Source: Bacilli bacterium
GTDB taxonomy: Bacteria; Bacillota_I; Bacilli_A; RF39; UBA660
Direction of reading: 5' to 3'
Assembly: GCA_016283935.1 (NCBI GenBank)
Contig: JAEENX010000007.1
Coordinates: 159,749-223,748 of the forward strand
DNA: 64,000 nt
Shown: piece by piece, positions 35,817-44,793 of the stretch
Layout of the letters: every line of letters starts with the position of its first letter
How positions within the stretch are numbered: the stretch's first letter is position 1
Notes under the pieces: model-generated
Seen by the model: only the letters and a program-made list of their open reading frames with translations
The model's database searches: none
Told to the model about the DNA's origin: nothing
Program-made: the position numbers and the translations under genes

Positions 35817-36938
35817 AATTATATTTAAAGCTCTTTGCTTGTTTCTATCAAAAGTATCTAAGTTCTTAGTAATAATAGTCTTGATAGCGTTAAATCTTTG
35901 AGTTTGTTCACGTTTAACATTCTTAAATTCATTCTTAACAATGTTTAAGAATTTAGCATCTCTTAATTCAGGATCGAAATCAATAAAATTCTTAATTGCT
36001 TTCTTTAAAGCAGCTAAGTTAACATCGTTCCAATCTATTTCTTCTTTTTTATTAGATGCTAATCTATTTAATAATGCATAATCAACTAAGAATCCAACAT
36101 CTAATCCTCTAGTTAATTCAGGATTATCAGTAAAGTTTCTAGAATATCTAGTTTCTTTTGTAGCATCATCTCTATATCTTTCCATAAAATCCCATAAAGC
36201 TTCACATCTTTGGAAGTTAGGGTTATGTAAGATAAGGTTTGTCTTTTTAATTGGACTCTTAACAGGAGTAGCATGCTCTTGTGTTAAAGTCTTATATAAT
36301 TCAGTTAATGTGAAAGATGCAACATCTTTCTTTATCTTTTGAATACGCTCTTGAACTGTCATACCATCTTTTTTCTTATCAAGATTAGTAATATCAGTTG
36401 CATCTAAAGCAACGCTAATATTAATTTTTTCAGTACCAGTTCTAGTAGATCCTTTATAAGCTAATGTTCTAACAGAGTTAATACTATTACCCTTTAAAGC
36501 AGCAGGTCCATACATATTAATAAATGTTTGCATATTATTAATTAATGTATATAAGAATCTGTTTTCATATGTATTTAATGTTTCTTCTTTTAATACATTT
36601 AATACTTTTTTAGGTCTAACTTCACCTTCATCCATATTGATATCATCAATAAAATTTGAATGTTGGCTTAAGTGAATAACTGATTCAACAGTTACTTTTT
36701 TAGACTTTTCAACTTGTAGAATTTCTTCATGATTAATGATGGCTTTCTTTGGTTCCATCAAAATATTATTGATGTAACGTACAGTATCTTCCATCATTTC
36801 CAACCAAGTTAAATCAACTTCACTTTTATGGAAGTTGGTTTTAACTTGAGAAGTTGATTTAGTATTAGAAGATAGTTCTGTTTTTAGGTTATCAGTCATA
36901 TCATTATATGCTGAAATATAATTCATATCATTATTCAT
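35811..36938 (-). CDS. DUF2357-like partner of the McrB-type AAA+ protein
   Basis: A soluble 375-aa protein whose central LKEETLNTYENRFLYTLINNM closely resembles the core motif of DUF2357, the McrC-like family that partners McrB-type AAA+ proteins. The C-terminal PD-(D/E)xK nuclease found in many such proteins is not visible: no D...ExK pattern occurs after residue 290. It starts 10 nt after the AAA+ gene and shares its operon and terminator. ATG 36938 is preferred, with GGTGAG upstream. By analogy it would activate or be driven by the AAA+ ring, without cutting DNA. Confidence 0.7.
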   Translation of the reverse strand: MNNDMNYISAYNDMTDNLKTELSSNTKSTSQVKTNFHKSEVDLTWLEMMEDTVRYINNILMEPKKAIINHEEILQVEKSKKVTVESVIHLSQHSNFIDDINMDEGEVRPKKVLNVLKEETLNTYENRFLYTLINNMQTFINMYGPAALKGNSINSVRTLAYKGSTRTGTEKINISVALDATDITNLDKKKDGMTVQERIQKIKKDVASFTLTELYKTLTQEHATPVKSPIKKTNLILHNPNFQRCEALWDFMERYRDDATKETRYSRNFTDNPELTRGLDVGFLVDYALLNRLASNKKEEIDWNDVNLAALKKAIKNFIDFDPELRDAKFLNIVKNEFKNVKREQTQRFNAIKTIITKNLDTFDRNKQRALNIIK

Positions 36939-36948
36939 TATCACTCAC

Positions 36949-38523
36949 CTATCCCATCTTCTTTAATCTTTCAAGATATTCTTTACATTCTAAGAATTCT
37001 GTCTTACCAAATAATTTATTTAAGTAATTAATAAATCCATCGATTTCATCTCTAATATATGTTAAGTTTAATTGTTCAAATTTTCTTAAAATCTTACGAG
37101 CAATAAAGTAATCTACAGCATCGATTTCTTTTCCACCACATGCAACATAAACTGGAACGAAGTCTCTCATATGTTTAACAATACGGTTACCGAAAGCGAT
37201 ACGGAAATGTTGAATAACGTAATCGTCCATTTCCTCTACTTTTGAATACATCTCATCAGTTAATGGATGTTCTTCTTTTGCTTGTTTAAATAGTTTCATT
37301 AAATATGAAGCATTAATCTTTTCAGCTTCAGTAGGTATAGCCTCAAATGGTGTACCTTTTTCATTAATATCAATTGGCATAGCACGGTCATATACCTTAT
37401 CTGTAACCATGAATGTTGAATCATCGTTGTTGATTGTTCCGATATACCACATGTTACCAGGAATATGTAATTGACCTTTTACTAAACGTTTAGGGTCATT
37501 TGGCCAAGATGATGGAACTATATCAATAATCCATTCATCTACTGATGGCATTTCTAGAATAGATAACATTTCCGCGAAGTAGTACTCAACTCTCGCGATG
37601 TTCATTTCATCTAGAACCATTGTATATACATCATCAGTAAATCCAGCTTTATACATTTCAGCTAGAACTCCTGATTCATTAAACTTCTTAGTAAATTCGT
37701 TGAAGTATCCAAATAATTCTGTTCTATCTCTCCATGATGGTTGAACAGAAGCAATGTATGAATCATTTTTAACAAATTTTCCCCAAGCATATGCTAAGGA
37801 AGTTTTACCTGTACCAGAAATACCTTGCAAGATTACTAATCTTGTAGAAGCAATTGCTGATAAGAAAATATTCATCATTTTCTTCGAATAATATAAACCT
37901 AATTTAGAAGCAGCAAAGTTTCTGAAATTATCAGATAATTCTTCAAGTGTGAAGTTATTACCATAATCTTGAATCTTATAGTTTGCATATTCTAAATCTA
38001 GAGTACATAACTTAATAAATCTAGCATTAGGATCAACTTTAGAAGTTAAATCTCCTTCTTCTTGTTCTTCTTCACCTTCAGCACCTTCAGTAGAAGTAGC
38101 AGCTGCAGGATTTTTACCATCCTTAGCTTTATCATTAGGTCCTAAACCTAATTGAGATACTTTCATTGCCATTATGTCATCTTTTTCTTGTTGTAACTTT
38201 TTAACACTTTCTTGTAAGTCAGCAACTTCATTAAGTAACTCTTCTTGTTCTACTACTCTTTTTCTTAATTTAAATATTTTTCTAACTATAAATACTATTA
38301 GAGCAATAATTAAAATTAAAATTACTAATACTAAAACAACTGATAGTACTACTAATATCCACATTCCACCACTAAATTCAGATGAATAGTCTCTTATAAT
38401 TTTAATATATTCAGGTATATTAAAAATTGATATAAAACCATTAACTATTCCTTCAAATATTAGCTTAAAGCCATTAAAAAATTGACTTAAAAAATCAAAT
38501 AAAAATCTAAAGAATTCATCCAT
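36949..38523 (-). CDS. Membrane-anchored McrB-type AAA+ ATPase/GTPase
   Basis: The N-terminal 36 residues are amphipathic and hydrophobic, a TM helix spans about 53-81, and a coiled coil (88-120) and an acidic Gly/Ala linker follow. The AAA+ domain has Walker A GISGTGKT (234-241), Walker B VLDEMNIARVEYYFAEML (303-320) nearly identical to the McrB consensus, sensor I GTINNDDST (362-370) and Arg380 as candidate finger. The McrB MNxxDR GTP-site signature is changed to INNDDS. There is no DNA-recognition domain; the membrane anchor takes its place. Divergent from the HerA gene, next to the surface-protein locus. Confidence 0.85.
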   Translation of the reverse strand: MDEFFRFLFDFLSQFFNGFKLIFEGIVNGFISIFNIPEYIKIIRDYSSEFSGGMWILVVLSVVLVLVILILIIALIVFIVRKIFKLRKRVVEQEELLNEVADLQESVKKLQQEKDDIMAMKVSQLGLGPNDKAKDGKNPAAATSTEGAEGEEEQEEGDLTSKVDPNARFIKLCTLDLEYANYKIQDYGNNFTLEELSDNFRNFAASKLGLYYSKKMMNIFLSAIASTRLVILQGISGTGKTSLAYAWGKFVKNDSYIASVQPSWRDRTELFGYFNEFTKKFNESGVLAEMYKAGFTDDVYTMVLDEMNIARVEYYFAEMLSILEMPSVDEWIIDIVPSSWPNDPKRLVKGQLHIPGNMWYIGTINNDDSTFMVTDKVYDRAMPIDINEKGTPFEAIPTEAEKINASYLMKLFKQAKEEHPLTDEMYSKVEEMDDYVIQHFRIAFGNRIVKHMRDFVPVYVACGGKEIDAVDYFIARKILRKFEQLNLTYIRDEIDGFINYLNKLFGKTEFLECKEYLERLKKMG

Positions 38524-38657
38524 TTAAGACCATCTTCCTATTCTTACATAAGTATACCAAATAAAAAATATAATTAAAAGATTAAATTTATATGAAATAC
38601 TAGAAAATAACTATAAAATTTGGTATTCTATTATATATAGAATAAAGGGTGATAGAA

Positions 38658-40421
38658 ATGTTTGGTAAAATACTAGGTTTTGATCAATCTAAAATTATAC
38701 TTGAAAACATGAACGGTGTTGCCGATACAAATTACATCGGATACCACGTAGTATTTCCAGAACAAGATCATAAAATAGTTGGAGAAATAGTTGGAATTGA
38801 TTCTACTAAAATAATAGTTTTATTAATTGGTGAAATAATTAATAACAGATTCTCATCTGGTGTATTAAAGAAACCATCAATGAATACAACATGTAGAATT
38901 ATATTTAAATCAGAACTAGAATCAATATTAGGTAGTCAAAACTATTTGGATAAAAACAATTTATTATTTGGTACATCACCTATTTATAAAGATTATGTAG
39001 TAACTTCTAATTTAAATAATTTCTTTGCTAACCATTTTGCCATAATTGGTAATACTGGTTCAGGTAAATCATGTGGATTAGCCAGATTAATTCAAAATGT
39101 ATTCTTTACTTCATCTAATGAAATACCAAGGAATGCACATATGTGTTTATTTGATGTATATGGTGAATATTACAATACATTTGATGAAATGGAAAAATTC
39201 CCAGGATTACATTTTAAGAAATATACAACTCAATTAGACTTTGGTAATGCATCATTATTTGCAATACCTGCAAACTTTTTAGGAGTTGATGATTTAGCTA
39301 TATTATTAGGAGCAACAGATGCAACTCAATTACCTATCTTAGCAAAAGCATTAGATTTAGTTAAAATATTTAAATCAAATGATCCTAAAGCTGAAGATTA
39401 TAAAAATGATATTATAGCAAGAGCAATAATTGATATGTTATCAAGTGGTAAAACAAGTAATCAAATGCGTGACCAAATAGTATCACTATTATCAAGTTAT
39501 AATACTCCATCATTAAACTTAAACTCAGTTATTAAACAACCAGGATATGACAGAACTCTAAGACAATGTTTAAATATTGATGACCAAGGTAAAATTAATG
39601 CAATGAACTTAGTTGTTGAATTTATTCAATCATACATTAAAGTAGATAATTCTGATATTGATTTAAATCAAAATATAGTATATTCACTTCAAGATATTTA
39701 TTATGCATTAGAATTTGCACTTATAAATGAAGGTTCATATACAAATGAATTAGTATATGATAGAAACAATGTATTAAAATCAAGATTACAATCAATTATT
39801 AATTCAGATCAAATAAATTACTTTACTTCAGATAAGTATTGGACTAAAGAAGATTTTATTAAAGACTTCTTCTCAACAGCAGATGGTACAACACCATGTC
39901 AATTAGTAGATGTTAACTTATCATTTATTGATGATAGATTTGCAAGAAACTTAGTTAAGATATTCTCAAAATTATTCTTCGAATTTACAACAGTAAATGA
40001 ACCAAGAGGAGATTATTCAATACATATTCTTCTAGAAGAAGCACATAGATATGTTACAGCAGATACTGATACTGAAGTATTAGGTTATAACATATTTGAT
40101 AGAATTACTAAAGAAGGTAGAAAATATGGTACTATCTTAGGTTTTATAACTCAAAGACCTAAAGAGTTATCTAAGACAGCTATATCACAATGTTCTAACT
40201 TCATAGTATTTAGATTATTCTACCCAGAAGACCTAGAAATAGTCAGAAGTATTTCATCAAATGTAACTGATGAAAATATTGAAAAGATTAAAACATTGCA
40301 TCCAGGTATGGGATTAGTATTTGGTACAGCATTTAAAGTACCACTTCTAGTAAACTTCCCATTACCAAATCCAATGCCAGTATCAACATCATTAAGAATT
40401 GTAGATTCATGGTATAAATAA
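38658..40421 (+). CDS. HerA-family (FtsK-HerA superfamily) ATPase
   Basis: The N-terminal 120 residues form a HAS-barrel-like beta domain. The RecA-type core has Walker A GNTGSGKS (131-138), a Walker B-like HILLEEAHRYV (about 455-466) and a Gln-containing ITQRPKELS sensor, as in HerA/DUF87 helicase-translocases. HerA rings usually pump DNA with NurA or another nuclease; no nuclease gene is adjacent. ATG 38658 follows GGGTGATAGAA, in which the longer GTG start is embedded. Divergent from the McrB-like operon across 134 bp. Confidence 0.85.
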   Translation: MFGKILGFDQSKIILENMNGVADTNYIGYHVVFPEQDHKIVGEIVGIDSTKIIVLLIGEIINNRFSSGVLKKPSMNTTCRIIFKSELESILGSQNYLDKNNLLFGTSPIYKDYVVTSNLNNFFANHFAIIGNTGSGKSCGLARLIQNVFFTSSNEIPRNAHMCLFDVYGEYYNTFDEMEKFPGLHFKKYTTQLDFGNASLFAIPANFLGVDDLAILLGATDATQLPILAKALDLVKIFKSNDPKAEDYKNDIIARAIIDMLSSGKTSNQMRDQIVSLLSSYNTPSLNLNSVIKQPGYDRTLRQCLNIDDQGKINAMNLVVEFIQSYIKVDNSDIDLNQNIVYSLQDIYYALEFALINEGSYTNELVYDRNNVLKSRLQSIINSDQINYFTSDKYWTKEDFIKDFFSTADGTTPCQLVDVNLSFIDDRFARNLVKIFSKLFFEFTTVNEPRGDYSIHILLEEAHRYVTADTDTEVLGYNIFDRITKEGRKYGTILGFITQRPKELSKTAISQCSNFIVFRLFYPEDLEIVRSISSNVTDENIEKIKTLHPGMGLVFGTAFKVPLLVNFPLPNPMPVSTSLRIVDSWYK

Positions 40422-40445
40422 AAGAAGATTTAATCTTCTTTTTTT
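40421..40445 (+). terminator. Terminator after the HerA-like gene
   Basis: Stem AAAGAAGAT / ATCTTCTTT (40421-40429 / 40433-40441) with a TTA loop and T tail. Confidence 0.85.
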
Positions 40446-40471
40446 ATGTTATAATTCTATTAGGTGATAAT

Positions 40472-40909
40472 ATGAAAAAAATATTAAAAGAAAATAGTAT
40501 ATATTTAATTATATTAACAATAGTTGAAATCATTATTAGTTCTATATGTACATTATCATTTGTTTACACTGATACTTTAAACTATAATGATTCAATGATA
40601 TTTAATGCATTAGGAATGCAAAAATTATTACAAACAATTTATTCATCTACATGGTGGGCATTAATACTAACAATATTAGCATTAATTGCAATACTATCTG
40701 TTACTACATTAGTATTTAAAAAGTTAGAATATTTATTTATAGGTACTTGTTTATGGATAGAAATGTTTATATTAACATTAGACTTTAATAAGTCTCCTAA
40801 AGATTTATTCTTCTCTGCTTTATTAATACTACCAATTATAATTATTAATATAATTGTTTATAACAAAGAAAAAGAATTCTTACAAAATAAAAAGACATCT
40901 AAAAAATAG
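40472..40909 (+). CDS. Small four-TM membrane protein
   Basis: A 145-aa protein with about four hydrophobic helices (10-32, 60-85, 90-110, 112-130) and a lysine-rich C-terminal tail. GGTGATAAT supports the ATG. No motif I recognise. It follows the HerA-like gene but is separated by a terminator, so it is probably an independent transcript. Confidence 0.7.
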   Translation: MKKILKENSIYLIILTIVEIIISSICTLSFVYTDTLNYNDSMIFNALGMQKLLQTIYSSTWWALILTILALIAILSVTTLVFKKLEYLFIGTCLWIEMFILTLDFNKSPKDLFFSALLILPIIIINIIVYNKEKEFLQNKKTSKK

Positions 40910-40921
40910 ATGTCTTTTTTA
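40890..40921. terminator. Bidirectional terminator between convergent genes
   Basis: Stem AAAAGACATCT (40890-40900) / AGATGTCTTTT (40908-40918), flanked by A- and T-runs. Confidence 0.85.
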
Positions 40922-41518
40922 TTTTCTTTTTTTAATAAAAATAAAAATAAATATTGTAATAAGTGTAACTAATAATACAACTATATAACTTATATATTTA
41001 ATAATAAATGATAAATCAAATTCATCATTAAATACTTTTTTATAATTATTACAATATCCTACTTTTCTATTATTAGCCCATATACCTACTCTATTATTAT
41101 ATGCATTATCTTGTATAGAACATAAATCATCTACATATAAATATTTATCATAAATATATGCTACTTCAGCATATCCATTTTTAACTAAATCTTTTTGTAA
41201 CAATTCATTATCTACATATACCCAAGCTAATACTCTATCATATTTATCTTTCATATCAGATTTAGAATCATATTCTAATTCAATTGATTTAGCATAAGTT
41301 AATTTATTGCAAACATACTCACTAGATTCTTTACCATAATATTCTATCTTAGAAGTATATTCAGGAGCATTAATAGCTATAAATCTTACTTTCTCTAAAT
41401 TACCATTAATATAAAAAGATGCAGTATCTCCATCAATGCATTTATCTAAAGTTACTACATCTTTTGCATATATATTAATTGGGATTAGTAAAAGTATTAA
41501 TAATACTAATCTTTTCAT
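40919..41518 (-). CDS. Thermonuclease-family (SNase-like) exported nuclease with C-terminal TM anchor
   Basis: A signal peptide (about 1-18, ending IYAKD) leads to an SNase OB-fold domain: IDGDTASFYINGNLEKVRFIAINAPEYT contains the metal Asp, Arg and Glu equivalents, then DRVLAWVYVDNELLQKDLVK with the second catalytic Arg. A C-terminal TM helix (about 172-195) with a KKRK stop-transfer keeps it on the outer membrane face, unlike freely secreted micrococcal nuclease. Likely degrades extracellular nucleic acid. It starts 1 nt after the stop of the zinc-ribbon membrane protein in the same operon. Confidence 0.85.
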   Translation of the reverse strand: MKRLVLLILLLIPINIYAKDVVTLDKCIDGDTASFYINGNLEKVRFIAINAPEYTSKIEYYGKESSEYVCNKLTYAKSIELEYDSKSDMKDKYDRVLAWVYVDNELLQKDLVKNGYAEVAYIYDKYLYVDDLCSIQDNAYNNRVGIWANNRKVGYCNNYKKVFNDEFDLSFIIKYISYIVVLLVTLITIFIFIFIKKRK

Positions 41519-41519
41519 A

Positions 41520-43640
41520 TTAATTATTTACTTCATCTCCACATTCAGGACAGAATGTTTCTTTTCCAGTTAATTTAGTTCCACAGTTTCCACAGAACTT
41601 AACTTCATCTTTTATTTTATTAAAACATGTTGGACACTTATCATCAGTTAAAGAAACTTTAGCCCCACAATGTCCACAGTAAGGGCCTTTGCTAATTCTC
41701 TTTCTAATTTGTTCAATATGTTCTTTTTCTTTCTTTTCTTTTTCTAAATCTTTTTCTTGTTCATGTTTAATATAATTCTTAATCATTACAAGTAATACAA
41801 CTATAATTATAATACCAGTTAAAGTTATAACTACTGCTGTAGGTATTCCTTCAATAGTAAATAATAATCTACAAATAATAAATGCAGTAGCAATCATAGA
41901 AGTATTAAATAATGCTTTTTCATTAATATAATTAGAATATAGTAATAATGTTACACATTCAGTTAAGAATACAACTGCAAATGATAATTCAACAATTGAA
42001 TAGAATATACTAAACACTCCAGATATAATTACGAATGAAATAGCAGCAATTGAAATAAATTGATTTCTAGCTGCTTCATTATCTGTAATAGCATATGCAA
42101 ATGCAAATATTGCACCAAATATAATAATACTATATAAAGATAATTGATATCCTGTAATAGAATAAGAATATAATAATAAAGATCCTACTATAAATCCTAA
42201 ACTAAATCCTGCAAGTAATTTATCTTTATAAGCAAATATAAATAATACAGTATATGCAACAGCGCATATTAAATATTTATAATAATTAAAGTCTACTCTT
42301 ATAACTAATTCTAAAATATAGAATAACATTAATATAAAGAATGTTCTTCTATTTGAATTAGTATTATATCTTCTTGTTAAGAAGAACATAGCTACATAGT
42401 CAAATACAACCAATGCCATTCCTATGATGAATAATAATATACTTCCATCGTTTAAAGCAAATTTTACTAAAGTAATAAATACTAATGATAATAACTCACA
42501 AATTAAATATTTATCTTTAGAGAATATTAAAATTGAAATAGCAGTTATATTACATAAAATATGTCCTAAACCAAAATCTAATCCAATATAATTGTTGAAA
42601 TGGTAGCATAATAATTGAACAACCATAAATGCTTTATAAGGTAATAAATGTCTTTCAAAAGTATCCGATTTAATAGCAAATGTAGATACTGTTGAAGATA
42701 TTAATATAAATGCATATACGAAACATCCTGTTAATAAATCATCATTTGTACACATACATGTAATAAATAAGAATAATGTTGTTACTATTTTAGTAATAAT
42801 ATTATATGCTTTATTTTCAACTCCACCTAATGGAATAAATAATAAGTCATATATAACAACTATAAATGCACATATTACAGATGCAGGTTTAGCGCTATCA
42901 AATAAAAATCCTAATGCACTAAAAGTAAATAATGTATTAACAGCTAAACCAATAACAGGTAATAATAATAAACTATTATTTTTATATTTTCTTGTCATAA
43001 CAAAGATTGATGCTAAGTTAATTAAAGTAAATATTAAACCATAATAAGATTCTTTTTCTCCAATATATAATACATAAATAAATAATGCTACAAATGTAAT
43101 AATTGGGAATGCACTAAATCCTTTTCCTAATAAAGAAATAATATTTGCAATTAATAACATTGAAGGAATCACAAGTGCAGTAATATAACTATCATTAGTA
43201 AAAAACATTACTACATAATAGATCATAAATGAAAATGCTGCATATGCTAATTCATAAAAAGCAAATACTTTAGTTTTAACTTTCATTAATAAACATAATA
43301 TAGCAATTAGTATACATACACTCGCTAAGAATATATGAATACCATCACCATGGAAAGATAACCAATTTCCAAATAATTCATATTGTCCAATAGATAAGTA
43401 TCCACATATTAACGTTAGGAAACCCATACCTAATATATAACTATCAAACTTATCTAATCCAAATGATTTCTTTGCAACAAAATTTAATCCTATTAAAAAT
43501 ATTGCAAGAACAGCAATTAAAATTGCTTTCCAAATTCCAGCCATCTCTGGTCCAGAATTATAAATACCAATACTTCCTAAAAATACTAATGTTGTACCAA
43601 CACATAGTATATAACCCATCTTTTTTAATTTACTTGTCAT
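41520..43640 (-). CDS. Large polytopic membrane protein with C-terminal double zinc ribbon
   Basis: A 706-aa protein with about 18-20 hydrophobic segments, followed by a charged linker (KEKKEKEHIEQIRKR) and two or more zinc-ribbon knuckles (YCGHCGAK, CPTCFN, FCGNCGTK, FCPECG) in the last 60 residues. The transported or bound substrate is unknown. It overlaps the preceding gene by 11 nt. Its layout mirrors, with the order reversed, the small zinc-ribbon membrane protein at 361-888. Confidence 0.75.
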   Translation of the reverse strand: MTSKLKKMGYILCVGTTLVFLGSIGIYNSGPEMAGIWKAILIAVLAIFLIGLNFVAKKSFGLDKFDSYILGMGFLTLICGYLSIGQYELFGNWLSFHGDGIHIFLASVCILIAILCLLMKVKTKVFAFYELAYAAFSFMIYYVVMFFTNDSYITALVIPSMLLIANIISLLGKGFSAFPIITFVALFIYVLYIGEKESYYGLIFTLINLASIFVMTRKYKNNSLLLLPVIGLAVNTLFTFSALGFLFDSAKPASVICAFIVVIYDLLFIPLGGVENKAYNIITKIVTTLFLFITCMCTNDDLLTGCFVYAFILISSTVSTFAIKSDTFERHLLPYKAFMVVQLLCYHFNNYIGLDFGLGHILCNITAISILIFSKDKYLICELLSLVFITLVKFALNDGSILLFIIGMALVVFDYVAMFFLTRRYNTNSNRRTFFILMLFYILELVIRVDFNYYKYLICAVAYTVLFIFAYKDKLLAGFSLGFIVGSLLLYSYSITGYQLSLYSIIIFGAIFAFAYAITDNEAARNQFISIAAISFVIISGVFSIFYSIVELSFAVVFLTECVTLLLYSNYINEKALFNTSMIATAFIICRLLFTIEGIPTAVVITLTGIIIIVVLLVMIKNYIKHEQEKDLEKEKKEKEHIEQIRKRISKGPYCGHCGAKVSLTDDKCPTCFNKIKDEVKFCGNCGTKLTGKETFCPECGDEVNN

Positions 43641-44181
43641 CTTTAATATACTCCTTTGTATCTCCTTCAGTTCTTATTTCTACAATTTTACCTTTATTAT
43701 CATATATTGTTTTAGTAACATATTCATATTTATAATCACCATCATCAATGACTTTCTTACTAATACTAAAACCCGGTTTTGTAGCTTTAATATAATCTGA
43801 ATATACTTTATAGTAATGAGTATCTTCACCAATTTTCTTGGTAACATACTCATTACCATCTACTATCTCTATAACTTCTTTTTCTAAGTATTTATTAATA
43901 ATAATATTATTACTATATGCAGTCGTTCCAAATATTACAACCAATATAACAAGGGCAATTACTAGTTTAATATTATTGTTTTTATTCTTTATAATAATAT
44001 TCTGAAAAAATGAAAAAGCTATCATAACTAAAAGGATAATACTTATATTAATATTTGCTCTATTACGTAAAATCATATCATGACTAAATAGATATAAAAC
44101 TAATGCTACATATATAAGCATTCCTAAAATGGTATAAAAGCTTAATTTCAAATAGAATTTAGACTTGCCATTTTGTTCCAT
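43630..44181 (-). CDS. Membrane protein of unknown function, three TM segments
   Basis: Three hydrophobic helices between about 15 and 90 are followed by an extracytoplasmic beta-rich part (YVTKKIGEDTHYYKVYSD). GGTG 6 nt before ATG 44181 sets the start inside the preceding gene (23-nt overlap). Part of a four-gene unit running to the thermonuclease gene. No family recognised. Confidence 0.65.
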   Translation of the reverse strand: MEQNGKSKFYLKLSFYTILGMLIYVALVLYLFSHDMILRNRANINISIILLVMIAFSFFQNIIIKNKNNNIKLVIALVILVVIFGTTAYSNNIIINKYLEKEVIEIVDGNEYVTKKIGEDTHYYKVYSDYIKATKPGFSISKKVIDDGDYKYEYVTKTIYDNKGKIVEIRTEGDTKEYIKDDK

Positions 44182-44725
44182 ATCCAGCACCATCAATTAC
44201 ATAACCATTATTAGTCTTTTTAATATGTATATAAGATTTTTTATTTTTTACCCAATCTTCTTCAAATGTACCATTGCCATTATTCCAAATAGATTTACCA
44301 TATGAACCATTAGGCTTAACAGAATATGTAATTACAGCAAAAATAGAATCTTTTGTAACATTTTCCCAACCAGAAGAGTATATTCCACCTTCCATAAATT
44401 GAGAATTATCTTCAATATATATATCATCAATTGTAAATTCAGAGATTGTAGATTCTCTACTCAATTTATTACTAAATAATGTATTAACAAGATCTTTTTC
44501 TTTTAAATATACAGGAACAGAATTATTTGGACATTCTGAACTATTATTTTGTATCTTTTCTTTTAACTCTCTTATTTCAACATTATTATTTTTTAAATGA
44601 TTTATTAAAAGTGCAATAATACCACATGCACATAATAAGAAAATACTTACCAATATAAAGTATCCTCTATACCCCAACTCTACAATTTCAACATTTTTAG
44701 CATCTTTAACTTCTTTTTTACTCAT
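44159..44725 (-). CDS. Single-pass membrane protein with extracytoplasmic domain
   Basis: A short cytoplasmic start, a TM helix at about 21-43 and a coiled-coil-like stretch (NNNVEIRELKEKIQNN), then a compact domain with conserved-looking aromatic Gly motifs (GIYSSGWENV, SIWNNGNGTFEEDW). GGAGAAT precedes the ATG. First gene of the operon 44725-40919. Function unknown. Confidence 0.65.
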   Translation of the reverse strand: MSKKEVKDAKNVEIVELGYRGYFILVSIFLLCACGIIALLINHLKNNNVEIRELKEKIQNNSSECPNNSVPVYLKEKDLVNTLFSNKLSRESTISEFTIDDIYIEDNSQFMEGGIYSSGWENVTKDSIFAVITYSVKPNGSYGKSIWNNGNGTFEEDWVKNKKSYIHIKKTNNGYVIDGAGYGTKWQV

Positions 44726-44761
44726 ATTCTATTCTCCTATAATAATTATATATCAACATAT

Positions 44762-44793
44762 AAAAAAAAGAAAGATTACTTCTCTTTCTTTTT
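44762..44793 (-). terminator. Terminator after the DUF308 gene
   Basis: Stem AAAAAGAAAG / CTTTCTTTTT (44765-44774 / 44784-44793) with a T-run on the minus strand. Confidence 0.75.

Noticed and set aside
36949..38523. Classical McrBC type IV restriction system
   Set aside because: The DNA-recognition domain is replaced by a membrane anchor and no nuclease is visible in the partner.
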